DNA of 64,000 nt. Source: Mesorhabditis belari (taxonomy: Eukaryota; Nematoda; Chromadorea; Rhabditida; Rhabditidae). The stretch is taken from the NCBI GenBank assembly GCA_958450365.1, contig CAUEEP010000917.1, positions 706,001 through 770,000 on the forward strand. The letters are read 5' to 3'. The notes beneath the pieces are model-generated. The model saw only the letters and a list, made by a program, of their open reading frames with translations. It did no database searches and had not been told where the DNA came from. Each line of letters starts with the position of its first letter. Positions within the stretch are counted from its first letter, which is position 1. This document shows positions 41,800 through 52,935 of this stretch, piece by piece. The translations under genes and the position numbers were made by a program.

Positions 41800-41910
41800 A
41801 AAAAACAAAGCCAAGTCAAGCCAAGCCAGACCAAGCCAAGCTAGGTCAAGCCAAACCAAATCAAGCCAAACCAAGCCAGGCAAAGCCAAGCCAAACCAGT
41901 CAAGTTTGTT
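41800..41910 (-). repeat. CTTGG pentamer minisatellite, inverted
   Basis: (CCAAG)n-type array on the plus strand, the inverted equivalent of 33366-33490. Confidence 0.78.
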
Positions 41911-43299
41911 CAAGTCAGGGCCTGGTTCGAGTCCGGTCTCCAACTTTTTGAAGTATTAGAATGGAAAATTTAGGATTTTCTGGTTATATTCGAAATCAAA
42001 AACTTTGATAGCCTATAACTTTTGATAGAGTGGTCCATATCAAAACAGATTCGGAAAACAGATTCGGATTCAGCGTGAAATTCCGAGTTGAATAAGGTCA
42101 ATTAGGGACCAGATTCCTTTGAAATTTCATTGTGAGAAGCTTGCTTTACTCAAGATTTTGGCTGCTTTACTGTTTTGCTTTAACTGGCTTTGACTGGCTT
42201 ACAGACTGGCTTTACTCTGGAGTTTCTGGACAAGTTTCTGAACAAGTTCCTTGCCAGAAGGTAGAGCTTTGCCTGATCTAGTCTAGCTTATCGACTAGCC
42301 AGGCTAGCCAGCTTTTCCCTGGTTACAGTAATCAAAGCTTGCTTACCTTAAACGATTGCATTAAGATGATAATTTCTCTCAATTCTGCTTGCAACGGTGC
42401 ATAATCTCTTTCAATGGATAGTAGACGAGGTCGTTGAGTTGAAAATAAAGCTTTCTTCTTTTCTAGATGTTCAATCTTAAAGTTAAATGTTAGTCAAATT
42501 GTCGTATTCCCGATTTTTCAGCTTATTTTCAAGCGGTTTTATATTTCGTTGATGAAAATTGAAGTAAATGAAATGGAGAATGGAGTTTAAGGAATCTTTT
42601 AGAAATGAATTATTTCTGAATGATCGATCTAAAGAATGAAACGTACAATTCCTCTTCTCTACAATCTCATTGACGTTCCCTCTTTCTCTCCATTCGTCAT
42701 CGCGATCCGATTCGTTCATTAATGAAGATTTTTGCATTGAAAACTTGAATAAATCAATGAATTTTCGATAATTTTAAACTCCGACCTCTCCACTGAGAAA
42801 GCTTCCCTCTGGAAAATTTGAATCAATCACCGTTTTATACTTTAGAGGTTTCGCAAAAGTTTTCCCTGTTCTTGTCATCAAAAGTAACCAAGGTAACCAC
42901 TCCAAAAACAGGTTTCGCATCTGAATTTTTCATTCTAATTCATTTCTGAGTACAGTACTCCACTCAGTACTCGTTTTCACCCACAGTACAGACTAGTTAC
43001 AGCTTTTCAAGCAGTATTCTTCTCAATTTAAACACCTAGGACAGTAAAATAGAGTCTGTTTTTTTTTCGAACTCACTGTATTGCTTAGTTTGTGCGTTTT
43101 TGGCTTTCTAAAGTGCACATTGATGATGAGGACTGTGCAAATAGCGGATAAACCGAGGAGGAGCAGAGAAGCCGAGAAGAAAGCAACTGCAAATGATATT
43201 TATATTGATATAAAAGTTAGAAAAAGCTAGAAGAATCAAAAGCTCTAACTTTTAACATAAAAACAGCTAGTAACAGTGCAAGCTCAGGTTTGACGCTTA
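41911..43299 (-). repeat. Receptor-block flank and block S
   Basis: From 41911 to 42400 is the receptor-block flank, with AGCAAAGCC and CTGGCTTTACTCTGGAG motifs. From 42400 to 43260 is block S, with the doubtful minus-strand frame 42483-42737. The whole of 41.5-43.45 kb is the inverted counterpart of 56.9-58.85 kb. Confidence 0.5.
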
Positions 43300-43445
43300 G
43301 ACTCAGTGAGCTTTGGCCCAGGGTACCTTAGCCCAGTGGACCTTGAGCCAGTGGACCTTGAGCTAGTGGACCTTGACCCAGTGTACTTTAGCCCAGGGTA
43401 CCTTAGCCCAGTAAACCTTGAGCCAGTGTACCTTGACCCACATCT
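43300..43445 (+). repeat. 15-bp minisatellite
   Basis: About nine units close to GGACCTTGAGCCAGT or GTACCTTAGCCCAGT. Because 15 is a multiple of 3, the minus strand gives a pentapeptide repeat (TGSRS/TGLRY). An inverted array lies at 56930-57065. Confidence 0.8.
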
Positions 43446-44443
43446 TGAGTTGATAAGGGTTAAGGATTTGGTCACGAGATAGATCACTTTTCAAATCATC
43501 AGCTCAGGGCCCAGCGATCTCCGCAACTTTTGTTTTTGACGAGGAGATTTTGCGCTTATTTACTGTATTTGGATTTCAATTTTAGTTTCAATTTTAGTTT
43601 GCTTCGCTGAATACCTCAGAACTAAAGCGTGGAGAGGTCACACCGATGAAGTCGAAAGATTCACAAGGTAGAGAGAATCGGAATCACATTTGAATGTGAA
43701 TTGATTTAGATATACATACATTCAAAATAAAGCTTTTTTAGTTAAATCTAGTAAACGGAGGACTTAAGTCTCGAAACTGGTCAAGAATAATGATATCATT
43801 ACAGAATTACGGTAGAACGACCGGAAACTCGGCAAGAATAAGCTAAATCACGAAAAAACGCGAAATTTTTGTCTCTGTGAATAACGATTTGAAGAAACTT
43901 TCCGAAAAGCTAAAAGATCATCAATTTTTCAAAGAATGACAGCGATTTTGTCAAAAACTATCCATGGAAAATAAAAAAATTGTCAAATCTCTGTAATATT
44001 AGAAATGATCCGAGAATTTTGATTTTGAAACCCCGCCTTTATATCTTGCCCTGTGACTATTTTCCAAAAACTCTCAAAAGAAACACATTTCCGGAAGTGA
44101 TGTGCGTTCAAAGGGTGACAATCCGTTACAAGTGCCCGAAAACTACGAGGACAAGGAGTTCAGAAACCGCAGTCATCGATGTGTATTCCATTCTTATTAT
44201 TTTCGCTAACTTTTTCATGTCACTCTTTCTCAGCTATTTATAAAGCTTTATTTTTTATACGAAACAAAAAATACACCCTTGTCAAATAATAATCAGACAT
44301 CGAAACAAAGATTCCTCGTTGTCAACTTCTGCTCCAGTTGCATAGGCAATATCGAAAATGGATTAATTGGATGAAATCAATGACAATGTGACCATGACAT
44401 AATGAAAGCACCAAAACTGAATCAAAAACGATAAAAAAAACTC
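43446..44443 (+). repeat. Blocks E and D, F-box 3' flank
   Basis: Block E (43446-43690) begins at GATAAGGGTTAAGGATTTG, fused to the 15-bp array. Block D covers 43715-43950. The F-box 3' flank follows. No gene is seen. Confidence 0.45.
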
Positions 44444-44536
44444 TCAAAACTCCATCTTTGCCGATTGCGGATGAACGAGAAAGCGAAAAATTCGTTTCCG
44501 GTTCTGTTAACATCCGTGTATGATCCAAGCAGCATG
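44444..44536 (-). pseudogene. F-box-like gene, last codons only
   Basis: About 90 bases of the 3' end of an F-box-like gene, with several missing bases, fused at about 44537 to the 11-bp minisatellite. Confidence 0.5.
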
Positions 44537-44795
44537 TACGATTAGGTTCCGATTAGGTTCACATTTGGTTTCTATTCGGAATCGATTCTCATTCGGTTCC
44601 TATTCGGTTCCGCATAGGTTTAGGTTCTCTTTCGGTTCCGATCCGGCGCTCATTCGGTTCCGATTTGGTTCTCATTTGGGGTTCAATTAGGCTCTCATTC
44701 GGTTCCGATTCGGCTCGCAGTAGGTTCTCATTCGGATCACATTCGGTTCCTATTCGGCTCCTATTCGGTTCTGATCCGGCTCCGATTACCTACAG
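44537..44795 (+). repeat. 11-bp minisatellite
   Basis: Direct-orientation array, very close to 31990-32245 in unit order (GGCTCGCAGTAGGTTCTC in both). Confidence 0.8.
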
Positions 44796-45189
44796 TACGA
44801 TTGCCTACCGTTTACGAGCCAGGTCTTACGGTAGCCCGGAATACAAATAAAGGTCCAAGTACCAAAAAAGTTTTACGTCTGTGTCTTAGGTTTTACGCCG
44901 TCTGCAAATTGGAAAACGGCTTGCTAAAAGGCTTTTTGCCCTCTCTTGTTTCCGATGTTACGTATTTTAATAGAATTCTTTTCTTGTCTATCCCAGGGCA
45001 CCGGCCCATGATCAGACAAAAAAGATAGCTTACGGTTTTTTCTCTAAATCTCCAGTTTTTCCTAATACCATCGTTTCTTTATGCTCCTAATCATCTTTTC
45101 GCTAGGATCATCTAGATAACCAGAATCCAACAGTTCTTCTAGGTCCTCTTGTGTTTGTTCGGGCGCTTCCTAACCAGGTAGATCTACTG
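44796..45189 (+). repeat. Conserved spacer block
   Basis: Copy of 32246-32590. The end (45110-45190) contains, in a broken frame, the hydrophobic first half of the ORF at 16899-17252. No intact gene. Confidence 0.5.
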
Positions 45190-45470
45190 GACCAGCTGAA
45201 CACTATAGATAAACTCTTCAGAATGATACAATTTGGAATACATTCATTGGATGCTCAAACTTGAAACGCATTTTCTCGAAAACTAGGATTTCTTGGCAAA
45301 ATCCGAAAGCACCATCGTGATCACCGTATTCGACTTGTGTTTGGCTCTGATTCTGATGCCGAAATGTCACGGCCACTTCTGACCATTCCCTTGTTAGAAG
45401 ACATCGGGATTACGCTAGCTTTTCCTGAAGGGAACCTTTTCGAAAACGGGATTACGGTAACTTCCTAAAG
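45190..45470 (+). pseudogene. Unknown repeated ORF, interrupted copy
   Basis: Direct copy of the 32591-32875 sequence with a stop in the middle (CTTGAAACGC region), so no long frame remains. This speaks against a required protein at this locus. Confidence 0.4.
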
Positions 45471-46765
45471 GGAATCTTGAAGAGTCAAGAAAAAGCCACA
45501 GTTGTCCTTTGAGAGCCTAAATCGAGCCGGTTGCAGCTCAATGGAGATATCTTGTCCAACAGGTACATTTAGGGTGATCTTAAGGAGGGATGAATCGTCT
45601 TTTCTCGAAGTTTTACGGTAACCAGTTGAATCAGCTATACAAGGTCTATTCTTCTATCGAAAAAGCTTCAGAAAAATCCTTTAAAACACATGGAAAGGTT
45701 GAGATACATCTTTGCCTAGTCTTCTCCCTTTCTCGACTCTAAAACCAAAGCCTAAGCCTGTAAGTATAAAAAGTCACTAATCCAAAATTTGTGAATTTGT
45801 TCAAATTTTCTGTAAATTTGATCTTTTAGCTTTTCGGAAAGTTGCGTTTAATCGATATATTTACAGAAAAACAAAAATTTCACGCTTTGTTCGTGATTTA
45901 GCTTAATCTTGTGGAGTTTCCCGTCGAAGTTGCCGAAATTTTGGGGCTCAAGAGTGTGGGAAGCAAGGAGGATCAACGAGAATCGAAAAACTTTGTGAAG
46001 CAAAAAGAACCTTTTGTGAGTTTTGTGAAGCAAGGAGAACCCGAAAATTGTCTGAGAAACAGTATTCTCGTATTACTTTAATAAATACTGTAGTGATTTC
46101 ACTATTCTAACTAGGGAATGTTGTTAACTTATCGTGGCTTTTTCGCCTCGGGAAACTACCTCTTTGATGCAGTTTTGTCACGCTGTTTCCGAATCTGCAA
46201 CCAGTTTTTGCCTACGACAATTTTTTGAGCTTTTCACGTAGGGCGCGCTCCAGATCGGCAGAATAATTGAGGAATTAATCAAATTCCAACTTAGATCAAG
46301 AAAAACATGGGATTTTATTTTGTGTTCACGCTACCCGCTACTGTAATCGTAAACTCGCTTTTGTATCTCGCTCTGTTACAATTTTCCAAAAACTTTAGAA
46401 AAACATTTCCGTACCAAGTTATGGGCGTTCAAAGGGTGACCATCCGTTTGAAGTGCCCGAAAAGTACGAGGAAAAGGAGTTCAGAAAACATAGCAATGCC
46501 TCCAATCGATGTGTCTTCCATTCCTATTATTTTCGTTAACTTTTTTTATTTCACTTTTTCTCGTCTATTTATAAAGCTTTTTTTTTATACGAAACAAATA
46601 ATACATCCTTGTCAAATAATAATCATACATAGAAACAAAGATTCCTTCCTGTAAGCTCAACTCCAGTTGCATCGGCAATTTCGAAAATGGATGAATTGGA
46701 TAAAATCAATGATAAAATGACCATGATACAACAAAACCACTAAAACTGTATCAAGATAAAAGCTC
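45471..46765 (+). repeat. Block R and F-box 3' flank
   Basis: Block R runs from 45471 to 46330 and the 3' flank of the F-box gene follows. The polyadenylation signal region reads AAAGCTTTTTTTTTATACG and has lost AATAAA. No gene is supported; the 115-codon frame at 46307-46654 is not conserved. Confidence 0.5.
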
Positions 46766-47848
46766 TCAAAACTCGATCTTTTCCGTTTGCGGATCAACGT
46801 AGAAAGCGAAAAATTCCGTGGTTCCGGAATCTATCTCAGCATCTATATCAGAATCTATATCTGAATCTATATCGGAATCTATAACGGAATCCGTGTCTGA
46901 TCCAAACATGTAGACACAATCCCTCCTCGAGTCAATGTTTCGTCGAAAAATATATGATTCCTCTGTGAAATCGAAATCGTAATCCAAATGCTTATCCCAG
47001 AATTCTTTCGCGATTTGGATGACTTTTTGCTGATTCTCCCCGTCGAGACGCTTCGTTCCAGGGAATCGCGAAAGAAAATCGACGATTCGGCAATCCCTCT
47101 CCTGAGAATTCCAGTCATTCACATAGATGGCAGCATTCAAATTCTTGCTTGGGATCCCTTCTTCAACGATTGATTGGAAGACCTTTTCAAACCCATCATC
47201 GGCCAAGTATATTCCAGGGATTTCGAAGAATTCTATCGAAGTCTTGGCAAAAGGAGAGCAGTAAATGTGAAACGCAGTAGCGGAAGCACAACGAACACGG
47301 ACTCTTTCGCAGTCATTCATCTGATTTGCAATGAAATTCTCGAAATGTTCGCTGATCACTTGATTTTCTTTCAACAAATCAATGTGCACTCTAACATTCA
47401 CGTATTCTCCAATCACCGAGCGGAAATTCTCAAGAAATTTCAGCAAAGCCTCGTTCGTGCGCGCACGGAGCCGCAAATGTTTCACAGACTTCAGGTGATT
47501 CAGAATCGGGGCGATTAGGTCGCAGAATGGTTCGTCGAACCATGTCTCAAATAGGTCACACGATTCGATTCGTTTGAACAATGGAAAGCGGAGAGCGACA
47601 TTAAGCGTGAGGCTGGAGTCATGGGGACGATGGTTCATGGAAATCCTATCCTCAAGAGAGTAGATCCGGTGAACGTGACGCCCCAACACTAGCCAGGGTG
47701 CCCGCAGGAGAATCGATCGAAATCCTGCATTCACCTTGACCATTTCCATTGTATCTTCCGGCTTCATTTTCTCCAAAACCTCCAGCTCTAGGTCATAGCA
47801 TAGCTCCTGCATGGGGAATGACGTCAACTTCCGCATTTCAAACGACAT
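46766..47848 (-). CDS. F-box-like protein, intact copy C
   Basis: 360 residues, the longest intact copy, from MSFEMRKLTSFP to TEKIEF. The F-box-like part (FPMQELCYDLELEVLEKM, PEDTMEMVKVNAGFRSIL) and the family blocks are all present. The C-terminal loop after CVYMFGS is expanded to an acidic repeat (DSDIDSDIDSDID, 46831-46895), making it about 18 residues longer than copy B. The acceptor leader and a degraded MITE (47932-48260) lie upstream, and the 3' flank lacks AATAAA. By inference it is an SCF-type substrate receptor; the variable acidic tail could affect partner choice. Confidence 0.8.
   Translation of the reverse strand: MSFEMRKLTSFPMQELCYDLELEVLEKMKPEDTMEMVKVNAGFRSILLRAPWLVLGRHVHRIYSLEDRISMNHRPHDSSLTLNVALRFPLFKRIESCDLFETWFDEPFCDLIAPILNHLKSVKHLRLRARTNEALLKFLENFRSVIGEYVNVRVHIDLLKENQVISEHFENFIANQMNDCERVRVRCASATAFHIYCSPFAKTSIEFFEIPGIYLADDGFEKVFQSIVEEGIPSKNLNAAIYVNDWNSQERDCRIVDFLSRFPGTKRLDGENQQKVIQIAKEFWDKHLDYDFDFTEESYIFRRNIDSRRDCVYMFGSDTDSVIDSDIDSDIDSDIDAEIDSGTTEFFAFYVDPQTEKIEF
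46831..46895 (-). repeat. In-frame 12-bp tandem repeat in F-box copy C
   Basis: About five units of GAATCTATATCT type on the plus strand, coding DIDS repeats on the minus strand. The frame is preserved because the unit is four codons. Confidence 0.75.
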
Positions 47849-47931
47849 TTTGCTTGGCGTCCGTCTACCTGAAAATAAAACAACAATTAGATTTCCAAAA
47901 ACAAGTCGGCATATAGAATTAAAAGCTTTTA

Positions 47932-48260
47932 CGGCGTGTGTCATAATTCATCATAATCACGTGAATGTAGCTCATTCAAAAGGTAAACGTTCAAAAGGTA
48001 ATTCCCACAAACATTTTACAGGAAAATCTTGAGTGGGTCTCCTGTAGCGATGTCTATTATCTAACCGATAGGAGTTCACAACTATTTTAAACAAGCTTTC
48101 AAAGTTGGGAGTCACATCATGCCTGGCACCATGAGCCCCAAAACTAGATTGTGTGCCAGGTTTGGCGCGCGAGCCCAAAGTTGAAAGTTCACATTTTTAA
48201 AAAAATGTGAACTCCTATCGATTAGATTATAGACACCGCTACCGGAGATTCGCTCCGAAT
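47932..48260. repeat. Foldback MITE, degraded
   Basis: The left end is mutated (CGGCGTGTGTCATAATT), a small duplication of GTTCAAAAGGTAA is inserted in the arm, and the right end is missing at about 48260, beyond which gene X upstream sequence begins near 48320. Confidence 0.65.
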
Positions 48261-49783
48261 TCACTCGCAAAATGTTAATCGTAACCACTAGCGGGAAGCT
48301 CATTCAAAAAGCAAACGACCGCTTCAAATTCAAGAAGCTCGTTTCCAGGGTACAAAGGTTTGTAAGAATTTGTCTACGTTAGCTCAATATCTTGATTTTA
48401 ATAGATTTTATCAGATACCAGATTTTATTAGATTTTATTGCTTTTATCGCTTTATATTGTATTTTTCTCTATTCAGCGATCCGTTGATCCGTCACTTGGA
48501 CTAGATAGAAGGCGCTCAAGTTCTGCTCTTGCTGCCAAAAAATGTCAGTTTAAAATAATTCTCTTCAATAAATACATAAATAATCGATAAATCTTCTTTA
48601 GATCTCCTATAGATATAGATCTAAAAAGATTATGAACCTAGTCTTTTATCTTTGTAGATCCATCCGAAAGTCTTTTACCTAAAAGAGAAAGCTGACGAGA
48701 TTGTGATTGAGCGAGCGGAGAAACGAAAAGAAAAGTACACTTTCAATGGAAGATGGGAGGAGAATTTGGTGAGAATTGAACTGAATCAAGGGATTTATTG
48801 AAAAGATTTAGCCGGTCGGGAGATGAGCCGGAAGCCGCTACCCAGGACAGAGTGATTGAAGTGAACGGGGTGAAAGGGATCGATGATGTCGAGTCGGAGC
48901 CACTCACCAAGGTAATTGATGCGGAAAAAAGTCGTTTCCGATCATTTTTACTTAGAAATCAAGTATGTTATCAATAGAAATAAAAATAACTCAAAAAAAG
49001 ACTCTAGACGGTTACTTTGTGAAGCCTCGCTATGTAATGCGAGCATTGTGGCCTTGTCTTGGCTTTTGGGCTTTTTTTAAGCTATTTCCATTCAAATCTT
49101 CACTATTTAATAGTTTTTTTCAATTTAAAACATATTAAGATATTAAGTTTTCGTTTTTTAAAGAAAACTCGATGAGAATTTGTGATAAACTCAATTTAAA
49201 ACTTTTGAAACTAAAGAAACTCAATTTTCACCAACAATTTCTACGCAAACAACATCACAAGGTAATAATTTTTAAACAAAAAGCGTCTTTAATTTGTTAA
49301 AGTGTTTGTTGTTTGTTTTTTTTCTGATATTTTTGTTTCCTTTTTTAGCTTTAAACTTGTAGAAAATGATCTTTAAAGCTTGGACGACTTTGAAAAGTTT
49401 TGAGAATTGTAGAATCTCTTTGGAAAGACACTACAACGATTCTAAGTCTCTTTTAATCTTGTACAACCTTCCCAAGCTTTGAGAATTGTAGAATCTCTTT
49501 AGCAAGACACTACAGCGATTCTAAGTCTCTTTAAATCTTGTACAACCTTCAAAAGCTTTGAGAATCGAGAATAGAATCTCTTTAGACACTACAACAGAAA
49601 GACACTACAGCGATTCCAAGCTTATTCACAAAGAAGGTCGAATCACTTCCAATTGCTAAGAAATCATCGAAACTATCTTCACTAAATGAAATCATTTCGA
49701 AGAAGTTCAATGAGAATGGCCGAGTGAAAGAGTTGAGTGAATCGCTTGAAGAGGTGAATGTTCATGTACTTTTTGCTAAAGGA

Positions 49784-50017
49784 TAAACGCATCCCATCTA
49801 GCACACTAGCCAAAGTTATCTATCGTTAAATACCAGGGAAATGTCCATTTTCCCAACCATTTCAGACTGTCATGAGTAGGCTAGATGGGATACTTGCGTT
49901 TAAGTATACTTTTGTGTACTTTATTTTTCTTTAAACGCATCCTTTCTGACATACTGAATTCTCGAAGCTGCTCTGATAAAAGATAAAGAAATCAGTGTGT
50001 TAGAAAGGATGTGTTTA
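49784..50017. repeat. Twin hairpins in gene X intron
   Basis: Hairpin 1, 49784-49902, pairs TAAACGCATCCCATCTAGCA with the reverse complement around GCTAGATGGGATACTTGCG. Hairpin 2, 49932-50017, pairs TAAACGCATCCTTTCTGACA with TGTTAGAAAGGATGTGTTTA. All four outer ends share TAAACGCATCC or its near complement, suggesting one composite foldback element or two insertions of the same one. Confidence 0.7.
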
Positions 50018-50874
50018 CGTGAAAGTATAAAGATATAAAAGCTTAAAAATTACCGTAATCTTTACCATATTCAATTTTCTAGATAGTTGACGAAAAGGAG
50101 AAAAAAGGTGAAGAAGAAATCGAGGGAAAGAAGAAAAAAGAGGAAAAAGATGAAGAAGGGTTGAAGAAGTTGGATTTGAGTGAATTCAAAGAGGCAAAAA
50201 TCGATAAAAAGACTGAAATAATAGAAGAGAAAGCGAAAAAAACGATAGAGGCTAAAGATTCGATTCCTGTTCCCGAGAAAATCGTCGACCCAATTGAGGA
50301 AATTCAGGTTTGAAAGGTTTCTATTTTTTCTAGAGATTCAAGCTTTATAGTTTAAGTTTGTAGAAAAAGTTGAATGAAGATAAACGAGTGAAAAAATTGA
50401 GTGAATCGCTTGATGAAATGAATCCGGGGTTTACTTTGTGGGGTCAATGCATCGCATCGTAACCCATCAGCTCTATCCCTTGTACCAGATCTAAGAGCCA
50501 GGACTTGAATGCCCGCTTTTCGATAGCTTGTGCTTGAGCTAGATCTGTGATGATCTAGCTCTAGAGCTAGCTAGATCTAATGATGATCGAGATCCAGTGA
50601 TCGATTCTAGATCTCTAAGTATTCGAGGTATTCTAGACCTCTAAGTGTTCTAGATATTCTAAACATTTCTAGACTCAAGACATTCTAGAGCACAACGAAA
50701 AAAGTGGTTGACAGTGGATTGGAGGAGTCAGCTGAAAAAACAGAAGAAACCACAACTCCACCAAAACTCTTTAAACAAATCTGGCCAACCGAAGTCGTCA
50801 TTGAGATAGCCTTTGATAATGTTTTTCTGATCATATGGTGATTTTGGTGTACACCTACACCTACATTTGGTGTC

Positions 50875-51165
50875 CGATTAGGTTCTCATTCGGTTCCGAT
50901 TCAGTTCCGCATAAATTTCGATTAGGTTCCGATTAGTTTTACATTTGGTTCCTATTCGGTTCCTATTCGGAATAGGTTCTCATTCAGTTCCTATTCGGTT
51001 CCACATAGTTTTCGATTAGATGCTCACTCGGTTCCGATTTGGTTCAAATTCGGTTCCTATTCGGAATAGGTTCCCATTCGGTTCCAATTCAGTTCCGCCA
51101 AAAGTTCCGATTAGGCTCACATTTGATTCCTATTCGGTTCCGATTCGTTTCCGATTACCTACAGT
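50875..51165 (+). repeat. 11-bp minisatellite inside gene X intron
   Basis: Array of GGTTCCNATTC units within the last intron of gene X copy 5, followed by the CAGTACCGTATGGCCTACC junction found at the other arrays. Confidence 0.8.
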
Positions 51166-51526
51166 ACCGTATGGCCTACCGTATACAAAACAGGTCTTAC
51201 GGTAGCCTAGAATACAAAGAAGGACCAAGTATACTAAGAAGGTCCAAGTACCAAAAAGATTCAAGTACCAAAAAGGCTTTACGTTAGCCTACAATTCTAG
51301 TTCTTTAGTTGTTATTTGTAGTTCTAGTTGTCGTATAATTATAGTGTTTTAGCTATTGTAATGTTGTCGATTCTTCTCACGAGTAGGACGAAAGCCCAGT
51401 TTTCAGGGTCGAGAGTTCTATCTAGTGCCGAAAAACGGTCGTGCCAGGGATTATCTAGAGCCGTACAGTGGTGGTGGCTATTTCCTCAAGAAATCGCCTC
51501 AAGATTGGTTCCGCGGCTTGCATGAG

Positions 51527-52935
51527 GTGCGATTTGACGGAAAACAAAGTAAAAAAAGCGCTAATCGCTTGTCTTTCCGTGCACCAGATGGAAAGCGTTT
51601 CCGTTGACCGCTAAGCTCTTTGGTTCGCAAAAATTCGGAAAAAAAAATTTTCAGCAACTCCGACGAGAAACTCATCAAGAATGAGCCAAATGATCATAAC
51701 TTTATAATTTTTGTTTTTTCTATAATTTTTATTGTTACCTAGAGGCTTTAAACGATCAGTTAAATCTAAAGAATAATTCTGAGACACAGTAAGCCCCTAA
51801 GGATAATTCTGAGACACAGTAAGCCACAAAGAAAAGTCAAATTAGTTAAGATAAAGCCAGCAAATGTGACAGTAAATTGATTGCGCTTTGACCCTTTTTC
51901 ACCTCAGAAATCGATCTTCTTTCATTGAAAATGATTCATCGAGAAACACAAAAGAACAAATCTACTGTTTGTTTTGCTAAGCTACCGTAATCTAGATCAA
52001 AAGAAGTCACTGAATTTTATGATAATTTTGATTGAATGCACCATTGAATACTCTGCTGTATTGAGTGCAAGTCTCTCTAGGTAACGACTAAAAACTATTT
52101 CAAATACACATTTTTCCGCTTTTTTTCTATGAAAATCGTCTCTGTGCGTTCGAGATTTAACAAAAACCCTTTTCATTTCATTTCTTCTTTTCGAAATTGT
52201 CGATTTTTTGATACTGTCATAAAAATCTTTTTAAAAAACGCAAAAATACACAAAATTATTTGTAAAATCAAAGCAATGGCAAGATTCTTTGTCAATTTGA
52301 AGAAAACAAAATGTTTTCGAGAGGGCTTTTTGGAGGGACATGAACCAGACCAACCCAGACCAAGACAAGCAAAGCCAGTCGAGTTTGGTCAAGTCGGGAC
52401 CCTGGTTCGAGTCCGGTCTCCAACTTTTTGAAGTATTAGAATGGAAAATTTATGATTTTCTGGTTATATTTGAAATCGAAAACTTTGAGAGCCTATAACT
52501 TTTGATAGAGTAGTCCATATCAAAAACGGAAAACAGGTTTGGATTCAGGAATAAGGTCAATTGTGGTTTGAAAGGTTGAAAAGTTCTATTTTTTCTAGAG
52601 ACTTAATTTCTGGACAAAAAGCTAAAATTGCGATTATATTCCTAGATTTTCACCATTGAAATTCAAAATTCTTTCCTCTTAAATGCTTGCGCCACAATTT
52701 GTCGCTAGTTTTGCAGTTTTGCAAACGATTTTGCAATCTCTTAAACCTAAACTAAAGAAATTTAGATTTTTAAAATAGGAATATCAAAAAGCAATCGAAT
52801 ACCTATCAATAGGCTATCCCTTGTACGAGATCCGAATAGTAAGGCGATTTAATAGAACTTGCTAGAATGCCTCCTTTTCCCTAGCTAACTAGATCTCTAA
52901 GTATTCTAGATCTTCTAAACCTAAAAACATTTTAG
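51527..52935 (+). repeat. Receptor-exon flank without the exon, gene X intron
   Basis: From 51610 to 52320 the sequence matches the region 40740-41400, which leads to the receptor exon, but at about 52330 it jumps to a short CCAGACCAAGACAAGCAAAG array and the GGTTCGAGTCCGG flank. The TM4 exon has been lost. From 52560 to 52935 is gene X intron sequence. Confidence 0.45.

Larger units (their letters stand above)
48477..51526 (+). pseudogene. Gene X copy 5, most complete exon order
   Basis: Unrecognised gene. Exons in order: 48477-48548 (24 codons, RSVDPSLGLDRRRSSSALAA), 48658-48768 (37 codons, ending KYTFNGRWEENL before GTGAGA), 48812-48911 (GDEPEAATQDRVIEVNGVKG, ending AAG|GTAATT, length not a multiple of 3), about 49620-49765 (PIAKKSSKLSSLNEIISKK), 50083-50307 (75 codons, Lys/Glu-rich), 50689-50805 (39 codons, ending QIWPTEVVIE) and 51407-51526 (40 codons, GREFYLVPKNGRARDYLEPY). 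The donor after 50805 is AT in place of GT, and the HSPPLT exon of copy 1 was not found. The last intron has grown to 601 bp by an 11-bp minisatellite; it is 188 bp in copies 4 and 6. The copy is probably decayed, but it shows the exon order best. Confidence 0.5.

Noticed and set aside
41925..41945. GGTTCGAGTCCGG resembling a tRNA T-arm/B box, also near 33310, 52405 and 58440
   Set aside because: No matching acceptor, D or anticodon stems lie upstream; the left side is the CTTGG minisatellite. It is part of a duplicated flank, not a tRNA gene.
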